Positions 49,269 through 58,548 of a stretch of DNA of 64,000 bases are shown here, piece after piece. Every line of letters begins with the position of its first letter. Within the stretch, counting starts at the first letter, position 1. Under the pieces are notes generated by a model. The model was given only the letters and a program-made list of their open reading frames with translations. It was not told the DNA's origin and did no database searches. The DNA comes from PALSA-505 sp035308365. Lineage in GTDB: Bacteria > Actinomycetota > Actinomycetes > Streptosporangiales > Streptosporangiaceae. A program made the position numbers and the translations under genes. Where the stretch lies: contig DATGGU010000172.1 of assembly GCA_035308365.1 (NCBI GenBank), forward strand, positions 1-64,000, in the 5' to 3' direction.

Positions 49269-49850
49269 ATGACGACATTCGCTGATAGCAGGCTCAATGA
49301 GGTCACGGTTGCGGACACGTACCGGGCCAAGGACATCGAGATGGCCGCCAAGGTCGACACGGTTAATCGTCTCGTCCTGGTCACTGGCGCCATCGACACC
49401 AATGAGCACAGCATTCTCGTGCGTATCGAACTGCCGTCCGCAGGCCGGTGGCAGGTCATCAAGAGCGAGACCAACCTCACCGACCGGTCATGGACCGCAT
49501 GGCAGGTGAGCCTGGGCGAGGGCACGACGGTGGCCGGCGACGCCGCCGTGCAGAACCTCTCCCGCCAGTTCGAGAAGGTGTACGTGCCCGAGGACAGGTC
49601 GCGAATCACCTTCTACGGCGGCGAGGTCAGGCCGGGCGAGGCCATCCTGAAGATGTACACGCTGGACGCGAAAGTCCCACGGATCGTCATGGCCCACGCC
49701 CGTGAGCTGGACGAGGGCGACGACGAGCCCGACGAGGAGGTGCCCGCGCCGCCGGAGGAGTCCGAACTGCCCGAGGCCCGGATCCGCCGCGGACTGCCGG
49801 CCAAGCCCTACATTGAGGTGTTCCTGCCGGTCACGCTTATCGACGCATGA
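49269..49850 (+). CDS. Conserved-looking protein of unknown function
   Basis: 193 residues. The first 130 read as a compact beta-rich fold (VNRLVLVTGAIDTNEHSILV, SRITFYGGEVRPGEAILKMY), then a strongly acidic stretch (ARELDEGDDEPDEEVP) and a final segment KPYIEVFLPVTLIDA. No signal peptide, no transmembrane helix, no cysteine pattern. An ideal AAGGAGG precedes ATG 49269. It sits upstream, in the same direction, of the MFS transporter and carbamoyltransferase. I do not recognise it; it could be a scaffold or a substrate of the TldD/TldE pair, but that is only a guess. Confidence 0.75.
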   Translation: MTTFADSRLNEVTVADTYRAKDIEMAAKVDTVNRLVLVTGAIDTNEHSILVRIELPSAGRWQVIKSETNLTDRSWTAWQVSLGEGTTVAGDAAVQNLSRQFEKVYVPEDRSRITFYGGEVRPGEAILKMYTLDAKVPRIVMAHARELDEGDDEPDEEVPAPPEESELPEARIRRGLPAKPYIEVFLPVTLIDA

Positions 49851-49926
49851 GGTTCTCCGGTGACAGCTATGCCGCGACCATTCCCCCACCCGCTGCCCGG
49901 CCGCCGCACACCGGCGGCGGGCTGAC

Positions 49927-51258
49927 GTGGAGGGCGGCGTAGCCGAGCCGGACGGCCATGCCACAGCGGCCTCGGCCGAGCGCTCGGCCGGCGATGGCGA
50001 GCGCCCGGCTGGGGACCGGCGGCCCTGGCGTGATCAGGGATTCGTCAAATACCTGACGGCCCGGACGGTCTCCATCCTCGGTGACCGGTTCACCGAGCTC
50101 GCGCTGCCGCTCATCGTGCTCACCCGCACCGGCAGTGCACTGGACGCCGGGCTGGTCGGAGCCGCCGCGCAGATCCCGGCCTTCATCATCGCCCTGTTCA
50201 TCGGCGAGATCGTCGACCGCGGGGCACGGCGCTGGATGATGGCCGGGGCCGATCTCACCCGGATGGCGCTGGTCGTGCTGATCGGCGTGCTGACCTCGCA
50301 CGGTCATCCCAGCGTCTGGCTGCTTACCGCGATCGCCTTCTTCATCGGGCTGGCCAACCTGGCCTACACGACCGCGGCCACCGCGCTGCTGCCCAGCCTG
50401 GTCGCGCGGGACGACCTGATGACCGCGAACACCGTGCTGGAGGCCGGGGACGCCGCGTCGAGCATCGGCGGTCCCGGCGTGGCCGGCGTGGTGATCGCCA
50501 GGTTCGGTGCGTTCTGGGCGTTCGCGGCGGATGGGCTGAGCTTTCTCATCTCGGCGCTGTTGCTGGTCTCGTCCCGGCCCCGGCGCAAGCCAGGCGACGA
50601 CGTCCCCGCCGATGTCCCGCCAGGGGGCAGGCTGGTGCCCGGCCGCCTCGGCCGGGTGTGGGCCGGCGTGCTGGAGATATGGCGGCGCTCGGACCAGCGG
50701 CTGCTGCTGACCGCCTCGCTGCTGCTGAATGCCCAATCCGGTGCGATCATCCTGATGGTCGTCGCACTGGTCAAGGACAGCCTGCACCTGAGTGCCACCG
50801 CGCTCGGCATCGTCATCGGGGGCGCCGGAGTCGGCGCGCTGGCCAGCTCGTTCGCCGTCGCCCCCCGGTTGCACCGGGTGCGCTGGGGGCCGTGCCTGGG
50901 CGTCCTGCTGGCCATGGCCGGGGCGGCGATCCTCCTGCTGGCGGCCAGCACGGGCGCCTGGGTCGCGTTCCTCGGCAACCTGGCGATGGATGCCATGATT
51001 TCCACCGCCTACATCGTGGCCGCGACCATGCGCCAGCGGCTGACCGCGGACCGGCTGCTCGGCCGGGTGGCGAGCACGTCGTTCGTGATCACCTCCTGCA
51101 TCCGCGCGGTCAGCGTGGTGGTGGCCGGCGGGCTGATCATCTCGATCGGCGCCAGGGGCGCCCTGCTGGTGTACGCCATGGCGCTGCTGGCCGGGGGGGC
51201 CTTGATCGCCCTGCCGCGGGCCGGGCAGGTCAGGCTGAACGAAGCCACACCACGGTGA
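49927..51258 (+). CDS. MFS exporter
   Basis: 443 residues, about 12 transmembrane helices. The cytoplasmic N-terminus has about 40 residues, followed by YLTARTVSILGDRFTELALP, the motif-A-like IGEIVDRGARRWMMAGADL, and later helices. The start and pattern match the drug-export/enterobactin-exporter-like MFS group (MFS_3). GTG 49927. Located in the same direction before the carbamoyltransferase, so it may export the locus product or carry a substrate. Confidence 0.9.
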   Translation: MEGGVAEPDGHATAASAERSAGDGERPAGDRRPWRDQGFVKYLTARTVSILGDRFTELALPLIVLTRTGSALDAGLVGAAAQIPAFIIALFIGEIVDRGARRWMMAGADLTRMALVVLIGVLTSHGHPSVWLLTAIAFFIGLANLAYTTAATALLPSLVARDDLMTANTVLEAGDAASSIGGPGVAGVVIARFGAFWAFAADGLSFLISALLLVSSRPRRKPGDDVPADVPPGGRLVPGRLGRVWAGVLEIWRRSDQRLLLTASLLLNAQSGAIILMVVALVKDSLHLSATALGIVIGGAGVGALASSFAVAPRLHRVRWGPCLGVLLAMAGAAILLLAASTGAWVAFLGNLAMDAMISTAYIVAATMRQRLTADRLLGRVASTSFVITSCIRAVSVVVAGGLIISIGARGALLVYAMALLAGGALIALPRAGQVRLNEATPR

Positions 51259-51285
51259 AGTGATCGGGCCGGAAGGCGGGTGGCA

Positions 51286-52956
51286 ATGCTTGTTCTGGGC
51301 TTGAACGGCAAGTTCGACGGGCACGATCCAGCGGCCGCGCTGCTGCGCGACGGGCAGCTCGCCGGTGCCGTCGAGGAGGAGCGGTTCACCCGAACCCGGC
51401 ACGCGCCCACCGCGCTTCCGCACAACGCCGCCGCGTGGGTTCTGGCTCAGGCCGGTGCCGGACTCGACGACGTCGACGTGGTGGCGCTGGGCTGGGATCC
51501 GCGGCTCCAGCCCGATGCACCCGAGCCGGCCGGCGAGGGTGAACTGCTGGACATGCTGCTGCCGCCCACCTGGTTTCCGCGCCGCCGCCGGCCGCCGTTG
51601 CTGCGCGTCCGCCACCATCTGGCGCATGCGGCCTCGGCGACGGCCGGCGCACCGTTCGGCCGGGGCGCCTGCCTAGTCGTGGACGGCTCCGGCGAGCGTG
51701 AGTCGATCACCGCCTGGAAGTTCGACGGCGCCACCATCGATGAGCTCTGGTCACTCCCCTACGCGCAGTCGCTGGGATTCTTCTATGAGGCGGCCACGCT
51801 GTTCACCGGCCTGGGAAAGTACAGCGAGGGCAAGACCATGGGCCTGGCCGCCTGGGGGGATGCCGAACGGTACCCGCTGCCGTCGCCGGTCTTTGACCCT
51901 CCGGTGGCCGTGGCCGGCGAGCCCGATTCCGGTCATTACCTCGATGTGCTGCGCGGCTGGATCGACCGGTTCGCCGCGGTCACCGGCCAACGCCGGCTGC
52001 GCCGGGTCAAGGTCGGGCCACCGGCGGCAGCGACCCTGACCACCAGGACGCCGGAGATCGGCCGGGCCTACCGGGACCTCGCCGCGGCGGTGCAGCACAC
52101 GCTGCAGCGGGAGATGCTCGCCCTGGCCAGGCAGGCGCTGGCGGACGCCGGTGCGACCCGGCTGTGCCTGGCCGGCGGGGTCGCGCTCAACTGCGTGGCG
52201 AACGGTGTGCTGGCCACCGCGCTGAACGCGGACCAGATCTACCTGCCGCCTGCGGCGCACGACGGCGGGGTCGCGCTCGGCGCGGCGGCCTGGGCAACCA
52301 CCCGGGCCGGCATCGCGGTGCGGCTGCCCGACCACCACGTGTACGCCGGCCCGGCCTGGTCGGCGGGCGCGGTCGCCGACCTGCTCACCGGCTGGGGCCT
52401 GCCGTTCAGCGCTCCCGATGATCCGGAGGAGGGGGTGGCCGAACTGCTCGCCGAAGGCAGCGTGGTCGCGCGGTTCGCAGGCCAGGCCGAACTGGGCCCG
52501 CGGGCGCTCGGGGCGCGGAGCATTCTCGCCGATCCGGGCCAGGCCGCCATGCTGCACAGGGTCAACGCGCTGAAGCGGCGGGAGGTCTGGCGGCCGCTGG
52601 CTCCGAGCCTTCCGGCCGAGCACGGGCCGAGCGTCTTCGGCCTGTCGCTGGACAGCCCGTTCATGCTGGTCAGCCTGCCGGTGACGGAGGCGATGCGGGA
52701 GCTGATCCCGGCCGTCGTGCACGTGGACGGCTCAACCCGGCCGCAGTTGCTGACCGAGGACACCAACCCGTCCTACCACCGGCTGCTGACCGCCTTCGCG
52801 AAGCTGACCAGCAGGCCCGCCGTGCTGAACACCTCGTTCAACGTGGCGGGCCCCATCGTGCTCAGCCCGGAGCAGGCGGTCGCGACCTTCATGACGTCCG
52901 GCATCGACGTGCTGGCGATCGAGGGCCTGCTGGTCAGGAAGGACGGCCGCGGATGA
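51286..52956 (+). CDS. NodU/CmcH-type carbamoyltransferase, second copy
   Basis: 556 residues. Kae1-like N-domain (LVLGLNGKFDGHDPAAALLR, RHHLAHAASATAGA, LVVDGSGERESI) and YrdC-like C-domain (RFAGQAELGPRALGARSILA, VLNTSFNVAGPIV). Metal-binding histidines and the GPRALG motif are kept. ATG 51286 with GGAAGGCGGG upstream. Carbamoyl acceptor unknown. Its stop faces the stop of tldD at 52965, eight bases away. Confidence 0.93.
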   Translation: MLVLGLNGKFDGHDPAAALLRDGQLAGAVEEERFTRTRHAPTALPHNAAAWVLAQAGAGLDDVDVVALGWDPRLQPDAPEPAGEGELLDMLLPPTWFPRRRRPPLLRVRHHLAHAASATAGAPFGRGACLVVDGSGERESITAWKFDGATIDELWSLPYAQSLGFFYEAATLFTGLGKYSEGKTMGLAAWGDAERYPLPSPVFDPPVAVAGEPDSGHYLDVLRGWIDRFAAVTGQRRLRRVKVGPPAAATLTTRTPEIGRAYRDLAAAVQHTLQREMLALARQALADAGATRLCLAGGVALNCVANGVLATALNADQIYLPPAAHDGGVALGAAAWATTRAGIAVRLPDHHVYAGPAWSAGAVADLLTGWGLPFSAPDDPEEGVAELLAEGSVVARFAGQAELGPRALGARSILADPGQAAMLHRVNALKRREVWRPLAPSLPAEHGPSVFGLSLDSPFMLVSLPVTEAMRELIPAVVHVDGSTRPQLLTEDTNPSYHRLLTAFAKLTSRPAVLNTSFNVAGPIVLSPEQAVATFMTSGIDVLAIEGLLVRKDGRG

Positions 52957-52964
52957 GGCCCGGT

Positions 52965-54323
52965 TCAGCGACCGCCCACGGTGAGCATCTGGACCCGGAC
53001 GGTCGGGTTGCCGTCGGACACGGGGACATAGTGCCCGTCCTTGCCGCAGCTCCCGGTGTGCGTGCCGAAGTCGGTGCCGACCGCATCGATCAGCCGCAGG
53101 ACCTCGGGCCCGTTGCCGACCAGCGTGAGCTCCGGCAGCGGCGTGGTGATCTCGCCATTCTCGATCAGGAACGCGTCGGTGGCGGTGAACGTGAAGTCCC
53201 CGGTCGGGACCGTGCAGCTGCCACCGCCCAGTTCCACGCAGTAGATGCCGCGCCGGGTCTGGCGGACGATCTCGGCCGGGTCATCCTGGCCGGGCAGCAG
53301 GAACGTGTTGGTCATCCGGCTGGCCGGCTGGCAGCGGTAGTTCTGCCTGCGCCCGTTCGCGGCCGGGATGCCGAGCACCCGGCCGCTGTAGGAGTCGGCG
53401 AGGTAGCCGCGCAGACAGCCCCGGTCCACCAGCACGGTCCTGCGGGTCGGGTTGCCCTCGTCGTCGCAGCCGCTCGACCCCCAGCCCTGCGGGACGGTGC
53501 CGTCATCCACCAGGCTGACCATCGAATCGGCCACTCGTTCGCCGAGCCGCCCGGCGAAGGCCGCCGCCCCCCGGCGCACGGAATCGGCCTCCATACAGTG
53601 CCCGCACGCCTCGTGGAACAGGATGCCGCCACCGCCAGGTGCGAAGATCACCGGAAGCCGTCCGGCCGGAGCGGCGGCGGCACGCAGCCGCCTGCCCGCG
53701 CGCTGCCCAGCGAGCCGCGCCGTGCCGGCCACGTCGTCGGCGGTCAGCGCCGTGAACGTCCCGGCCCGGGCCCAGCCGGCGAAACCGCCGTGACGCTTGC
53801 CACCGTGCCGCGCCACGGTCCGGATGCTCAGGCTCGTCCGGTAGGTCAGGTCGGTGCGCTCGCCGCCGTCGGCCGTGACGATTCGGACCCGGCGCCTGAC
53901 CACCCTGGCCTGAGCCCGGACCGAGCTGACCGCTGGCTCTGCGGCGCGCGCCTGCTCCCGCACCGTGCGCAGGCTGTCCATCATGGCGGCGAAGCTGCTC
54001 AGCAGTTCGTCGCAGGCACCTGGTTCCGGTGGGCTCGCCATGCGGCTGGGCGGCTGGGAGAGCGGCGAGGACACGATGCTCCGGGCGGCTTCGGCGAGTC
54101 CGGGCCCGGACAGGTCTGCTGTGCAGGCGAACCAGATGGCCGTGTCGCGTTCCAGCCGGAAGGCGGCACCGCGGCGGGTCGCCGACCGCAGGCCGGTCAC
54201 CTGCTCGCCCTCCAGCGCCGCCGCGACCAGATGGGTGTCCTCGCAGAATGCCTCGGCGAACTGACCGTGCCTGGCCAGCTTGGCGACCAGCGTCGCCACC
54301 GCGTCCTCGTCCGGGATCGTCAC
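52965..54323 (-). CDS. tldD: TldD-type metalloprotease subunit
   Basis: 452 residues. Zinc-binding HExxxH motif in ILFHEACGHCMEAD and C-terminal ligand region GSCGKDGHY, both diagnostic for TldD; FLIENGEITTPLPELTLVGN is the usual late segment. With TldE it forms a heterodimer that cuts unfolded peptides and removes leaders from ribosomal natural products such as microcin B17. GTG 54323, divergent from tldE with 67 bases between. The chromosome may also contain housekeeping tldDE elsewhere. Confidence 0.9.
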   Translation of the reverse strand: MTIPDEDAVATLVAKLARHGQFAEAFCEDTHLVAAALEGEQVTGLRSATRRGAAFRLERDTAIWFACTADLSGPGLAEAARSIVSSPLSQPPSRMASPPEPGACDELLSSFAAMMDSLRTVREQARAAEPAVSSVRAQARVVRRRVRIVTADGGERTDLTYRTSLSIRTVARHGGKRHGGFAGWARAGTFTALTADDVAGTARLAGQRAGRRLRAAAAPAGRLPVIFAPGGGGILFHEACGHCMEADSVRRGAAAFAGRLGERVADSMVSLVDDGTVPQGWGSSGCDDEGNPTRRTVLVDRGCLRGYLADSYSGRVLGIPAANGRRQNYRCQPASRMTNTFLLPGQDDPAEIVRQTRRGIYCVELGGGSCTVPTGDFTFTATDAFLIENGEITTPLPELTLVGNGPEVLRLIDAVGTDFGTHTGSCGKDGHYVPVSDGNPTVRVQMLTVGGR

Positions 54324-54390
54324 GTGCTCGCTTCCGGTCGCCGATGCCGCCCTGGCCCAAGGATAGAACCGACCCGGCCGGGGGCCGCCG

Positions 54391-55728
54391 GTGGCTGAGC
54401 TGCTCCAGCGGGCCGCCTGGCTGGCCGCGCAGGCGCGCGGCGGCGAGGATGTGGAGGTCTACCTCGTCGACAGCCGGCGGCTGCAGGCCAAGGCGACCGT
54501 TGCCGGGGTCGAGTCGGTGTCGTCGACCAGGCACATCGGCGCGGGAGTCCGGGTGGTGCGGTCGGGCCGGCTGGGCTTCGCGTCCTGTGTGGGGGTCGAA
54601 CCCGCCAGCCTGAGCCAGGCGCTGGCGAGGGCGCGGGCCCTGACGCCGATGAGCTCGGTGTCGCAGGACCACGTCATCGCCCGGCCGGACGGCCACACCC
54701 GGCCGGTGGCGAAGCTGTGGGCCGATGACGCGGGCAACTGGACCGGGTATGACCGCCCGGGGTTCGCGCTGACCGCCGAGCGCGCCGCGTCGCTGCAGCC
54801 GGGGATCGTCGGCAGCCGGGGCGCGGTCTACCAGGACGCGGTGACCGACACGGCGGTGGCGACCTCGACCGGGATCGCGGCGGACAGCCACACGACCGTT
54901 GCCTACCTGGCGATCACCGCCGTGGCGGCGCGCGATGGCGACACGAAGACCGGGTACGGCGTCCAGTCCGCGCGCAGCCCGGCCGGGCTCGACCCGGAAT
55001 GGACGGCGCTGGACGCCGCCCAGCGCGCGGTCAGCCTGCTGGGCGGCGCGGCCATTCCCAGCGGGCGCTACCGGGCAGTGCTCGCACCCCGGGTCGCCTC
55101 GGCGTTCTTCACGCTCATCGGCAAGGCGTGCAGCGCGCAGAACCTGATCCACCGCCGGTCGTTCCTGGCCGGCCGGCAGCGCACCCGGATCGCGGCGGGC
55201 TGCCTCACGCTCCGGGACGAGCCGGCCGCGCCGGGTTCGGCGATGGCCCGGGCGCACGACGGAGAGGGCCTGTGGAACCGGACGGTGCCGATCGTGACGG
55301 ATGGCGTACTGGCTGGCTGCCTGCACACCGCGGCGACCGCCCTGATGACCGGCGAGCAGCCGACCGCGTCGGCCTACCGCAGCTACAGCACGCTGCCCGC
55401 GCCGGACACCCGCGCACTCGCGGTCGCGCCGGGCACCAGCAGCCGCGATGAGCTGCTGGCCGAGCTGGGCGATGGCGTGCTCGTGGAAACGGTTCAGGGC
55501 GTCACCAGCGGCGCCAGCATCGTCTCCGGGGACTTCTCGGTCGCGGTGGAGGGCCACCTGGTGGCCGGCGGGGTCCCGGTGCAGCCGTTCCGGAGCAGCA
55601 CGATGGCGGGCAACCTGGGCAGCCTGCTGACCGGAATCCTCGCCATCGCCGATGACGTTGCCTGGTTGCCGTCAGGGCATCAGGGCGTCAGCGTGCTGGC
55701 CGGGGAGTTGTCGTTCAGCGGACAATGA
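54391..55728 (+). CDS. tldE: TldE/PmbA-type metalloprotease partner
   Basis: 445 residues, TldE/PmbA fold without HExxxH: SAFFTLIGKACSAQNLIHRR, LVETVQGVTSGASIVSGDFS and VEGHLVAGGVPVQPFRSSTM are family motifs. It lines the TldD chamber and fixes substrate access. GTG 54391. The next gene starts 45 bases after its stop and in the same direction, so tldE, FAD enzyme, unknown and oxidoreductase may be one operon. Confidence 0.9.
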   Translation: MAELLQRAAWLAAQARGGEDVEVYLVDSRRLQAKATVAGVESVSSTRHIGAGVRVVRSGRLGFASCVGVEPASLSQALARARALTPMSSVSQDHVIARPDGHTRPVAKLWADDAGNWTGYDRPGFALTAERAASLQPGIVGSRGAVYQDAVTDTAVATSTGIAADSHTTVAYLAITAVAARDGDTKTGYGVQSARSPAGLDPEWTALDAAQRAVSLLGGAAIPSGRYRAVLAPRVASAFFTLIGKACSAQNLIHRRSFLAGRQRTRIAAGCLTLRDEPAAPGSAMARAHDGEGLWNRTVPIVTDGVLAGCLHTAATALMTGEQPTASAYRSYSTLPAPDTRALAVAPGTSSRDELLAELGDGVLVETVQGVTSGASIVSGDFSVAVEGHLVAGGVPVQPFRSSTMAGNLGSLLTGILAIADDVAWLPSGHQGVSVLAGELSFSGQ

Positions 55729-55773
55729 GACGGGATTACGCCGCGGCGCCGCGCGGCAGGGAGATGGGGAAGG

Positions 55774-57066
55774 ATGTTCCGGTTCGTACCGAGGCCCGAG
55801 CTGCTGGACAGCGAGGTCGGCCGGCAGATCGTCCGTTTTCCCGGACAGCCCAGGCCGCCCGCCGGGCCTGTCCCGGGACAGGCGGACGTGGTCATCGTGG
55901 GGGCCGGGCTGGCCGGCACCGCGCTGGGCACGGCGCTCTGGCACGCCAAGTTCCAGCCGAAGACGGTCATCCTGGACCCGTCACCCCGGCCCGCCGGGCG
56001 CTTCCTGGACCGGGTGTCGGCGCTGCACCAGCGCGTGCTCCGCAGTCCCTATGAACACCACGCCGGCGCCGAGGGGCACCGGGACTGTGAACTGGCCGAC
56101 TTCGCCCGGGCGCACTGGAGCCGCCTGTCCGGCATCGAGCGGGAGCAGATCCGGATGGCCCAGTCGGGCCAGCGCAGCGTCGTACCGGTGGACGTCTTCG
56201 CCGCCTACACCCAGCACGTCGCGATCTGCCACGAGCTGCCGGAACGAACCCATGCGGCCCGGGTGCGGCACATCGAATACCGCGGCCCGCGAGATTTCGC
56301 CGTCCACCACGACGCCGGAGTGACTACCTGCTCGGCGGTTGTCCTGGCCACCGGAGAGGAGGCCAGGGAGATACCACCGCAGTGGCTGGCGCACGGCCTG
56401 CCAGCTGGGGCGGGACTGGTCGTCCGGTGGGATCAGACGCGGGATCTCGACTGCGACCGTCCCGTGGTGGTCGGCAAGGGCCTGTCCGCCGCCAACCTCG
56501 TGTGGTCGCTGTGCCACCGCGGTGCCCAGGTGACCTGGCTGATCCGCGGGACCGAGCGTTACCAGTGCGCCGACGTGGACGCTCGCTACTTCAGGCCCGA
56601 GGGCCGGGCCAGCTTCATGCGGCGGGATCTGGCCGGCCGGATGGCGATCCTGGACCGGGAGCGGCGGCCGACCGTGATGTTCGAGTTCCAGCCGCTGTTC
56701 GACGCCTGGGAGCGGGAGGGCAGGCTTCGTGTGCAGCGCGAGACGGTCATCGGCCGGCTGGCCGGGGCGGGCACCGGGATGGCCGTGACGACCACGGGGC
56801 CGGACGGCACGCTGACCCGCCGCTACGACCGGCTCTACGCCGCGCTCGGCGTTCGGGTCGCTCCGCCGCCGACGTTCACCGGCACGACCGTGCGGACGAC
56901 GGCCGGCCTGCCCGTGCTGGATGACACCTCCTCGCAACTGGAGTCCGTGCCCGGCGCGTTCGGGCTGGGTATCCTGGCGTCGCTGAGCATCGGCCCGGCG
57001 GCCAGGAACATCGACGGAATCCGGATCGGTGTGCAGCGCATCGTCGCGGAGCTGGCCCGGTGGTGA
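55774..57066 (+). CDS. FAD/NAD(P)-binding oxidoreductase
   Basis: 430 residues, flavin-monooxygenase-like with two dinucleotide motifs: VVIVGAGLAGTALGTALW (about 39-56) and VVVGKGLSAANLVWSLC (about 230-246, GxGxSA). It resembles lysine/ornithine N-hydroxylase-like and FAD-NAD(P)-binding families but no catalytic group is obvious; a conserved-looking basic segment RQRSVVPVDVFAAYTQHV precedes the second domain. The gene ends in GTGA, overlapping the next start. Substrate unknown. Confidence 0.85.
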   Translation: MFRFVPRPELLDSEVGRQIVRFPGQPRPPAGPVPGQADVVIVGAGLAGTALGTALWHAKFQPKTVILDPSPRPAGRFLDRVSALHQRVLRSPYEHHAGAEGHRDCELADFARAHWSRLSGIEREQIRMAQSGQRSVVPVDVFAAYTQHVAICHELPERTHAARVRHIEYRGPRDFAVHHDAGVTTCSAVVLATGEEAREIPPQWLAHGLPAGAGLVVRWDQTRDLDCDRPVVVGKGLSAANLVWSLCHRGAQVTWLIRGTERYQCADVDARYFRPEGRASFMRRDLAGRMAILDRERRPTVMFEFQPLFDAWEREGRLRVQRETVIGRLAGAGTGMAVTTTGPDGTLTRRYDRLYAALGVRVAPPPTFTGTTVRTTAGLPVLDDTSSQLESVPGAFGLGILASLSIGPAARNIDGIRIGVQRIVAELARW

Positions 57067-57503
57067 CCGGGCCGGTGCCCGGTCCCGCGGCGGACGACGG
57101 CTATGAGCAGGTGCTGGCCCTGCTCGGGTTCGGCGCCGAGGATCTGCTGGCCGCATTCGGCTGGCGCCGCGCCACCGGCTATCTGGACAACGTGTTCGTG
57201 GCGGTCGACCAGGCCCGGCATCACGGCGAGTTCAGGCTGCCCAGGCAGGCCGCTGTCGCAGCGGGCCAGGCGGAGTGGGCCGCGTTCTGGGACCGGCTCA
57301 GCTCACCGCCTTCGCGGCCCACCGACGGCGCGGCGGATGAGCTGCTGAGGCTGGCGGACCAGGCGATTTTCGGGGACCCCCGGGAGTGGCTGCCGCGCGT
57401 CCACGCGGCCGTGGCCCGCTATCTGGACGTGCCGCCGGATACCCCTGACACCTACCTGCTCAGCGCGCTCGTCCTGCTGCGCGGTTCGCTGCAACCGGGG
57501 TAG
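57063..57503 (+). CDS. Unknown protein coupled to the FAD enzyme
   Basis: 146 residues, soluble, helical. YEQVLALLGFGAEDLLAAFG and ATGYLDNVFVAVDQARHHGE are visible, then an Asp/Glu-rich helical end. I recognise no family. GTG 57063 overlaps the previous stop by four bases (GTGA), so it is translated with the FAD enzyme; a partner or accessory role is plausible but unproved. Confidence 0.72.
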   Translation: MTGPVPGPAADDGYEQVLALLGFGAEDLLAAFGWRRATGYLDNVFVAVDQARHHGEFRLPRQAAVAAGQAEWAAFWDRLSSPPSRPTDGAADELLRLADQAIFGDPREWLPRVHAAVARYLDVPPDTPDTYLLSALVLLRGSLQPG

Positions 57504-57554
57504 CAGCAACCCGCGGGACCAGAATGTCGGTAGGTGGTGCTAGGAGTCACAAGC

Positions 57555-58382
57555 ATGAACTCACCGAACATGCGCTACGGCTTCGTGCTGCCCGGCGGGA
57601 CCGCCCCCGAGCAGCTCGAGCTCGCCATGCTGGCCGAGCAGGCCGGCTGGGACGGCATCTTCGTCTGGGAGGCGGCGTTCGGGGTGGACGCCTGGGCGCT
57701 GCTGTCGGCCATCGCCGTCCGCACCAACCGGATCAAGCTCGGCACCATGCTCACCCCGCTGCCCTGGCGGCGGCCGTGGAAGGTGGCCAGCCAGGTCGCG
57801 ACCCTCGACCAGCTCTCCGGGGGGCGGGCCATCCTCGCCGCCGGGGTGGGCGCCACCGACACCTACCTGCCGTCGACCGGGGAGAACAACGACCTGCGCG
57901 ACCGCGCCGAACGGCTGGACGAGGGCATCGACCTGATCCGGGCGCTGTGGGAGGGCCGCACCAGCTATCACGGCAAGCACTACCACTACGAGACCGGCCG
58001 GATGGACCTCACCCGGATGGCCGGGCCGGTGCAGCGGCGCATCCCGATCTGGGTCGTCGCGGTGTGGCCACGGCCCAAGTCCATGCGCCGGGTGCTGCGC
58101 TGCGACGGGATCATCCCGCAGTACGGCGGCGAGGGAAGGCCGGCCGATGTGGTGGAGCTGCGGGCCTGGCTGACCGAGCACGGCGCCACCCCCGGACTGG
58201 ACGTGATCAGCGACGGACAGACCCCGGCTCTGGACCACGCTGCCGCCGTCGCGACGGTCGCGCCGTGGGCCGAGGCCGGCTGCACCTGGTGGCTGGAGAC
58301 CCGCTGGGAGATGCCGCACGACTCCGGGGAGCGCCTGCACCAGACCCGCGAACGCCTCACCGCCGGACCGCCCCGGGCCTAG
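57555..58382 (+). CDS. LLM-class F420-dependent oxidoreductase
   Basis: 275 residues, luciferase-like TIM barrel. YGFVLPGGTAPEQLELAMLA, AGWDGIFVWEAAFGVDAWAL, LGTMLTPLPWRRPWKVASQV and LDQLSGGRAILAAGVGAT are family motifs; the G-R-x-x-x-A-A-G segment binds the cofactor phosphate. F420 is the probable cofactor in actinomycetes, FMN the alternative. ATG 57555 with AGGAG at 57542-57546. It ends the possible biosynthetic run; downstream lies a long gene-poor stretch. Confidence 0.92.
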   Translation: MNSPNMRYGFVLPGGTAPEQLELAMLAEQAGWDGIFVWEAAFGVDAWALLSAIAVRTNRIKLGTMLTPLPWRRPWKVASQVATLDQLSGGRAILAAGVGATDTYLPSTGENNDLRDRAERLDEGIDLIRALWEGRTSYHGKHYHYETGRMDLTRMAGPVQRRIPIWVVAVWPRPKSMRRVLRCDGIIPQYGGEGRPADVVELRAWLTEHGATPGLDVISDGQTPALDHAAAVATVAPWAEAGCTWWLETRWEMPHDSGERLHQTRERLTAGPPRA

Positions 58383-58419
58383 CCGCCGCCCCTCGGGGTT
58401 CCCGCCCAGTAACACAGCC

Positions 58420-58504
58420 TGTGGACAGAGGTGTGGATGACGCGGTGGAAAAACGGCCCGCCTCGGGGATAACCCTGGCCGTTCTGTGGACGGCATGTGG
58501 ACGG
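58420..58504 (+). other. Cluster of four DnaA-box-like nonamers
   Basis: TGTGGACAG (58420), TGTGGATGA (58432), TGTGGACGG (58485) and TGTGGACGG (58496), all in the same orientation. Compared with TGTGGACAA (reverse of the high-GC DnaA box TTGTCCACA) the first matches 8 of 9 and the others 7 of 9. No dnaA or dnaN is near, so this is not the usual origin. A titration or regulatory site, or chance, remain open. Confidence 0.4.
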
Positions 58505-58548
58505 CAAGAAAATCATGAGAATACTGGCTGGAAACCCTTGTGCGGAGA

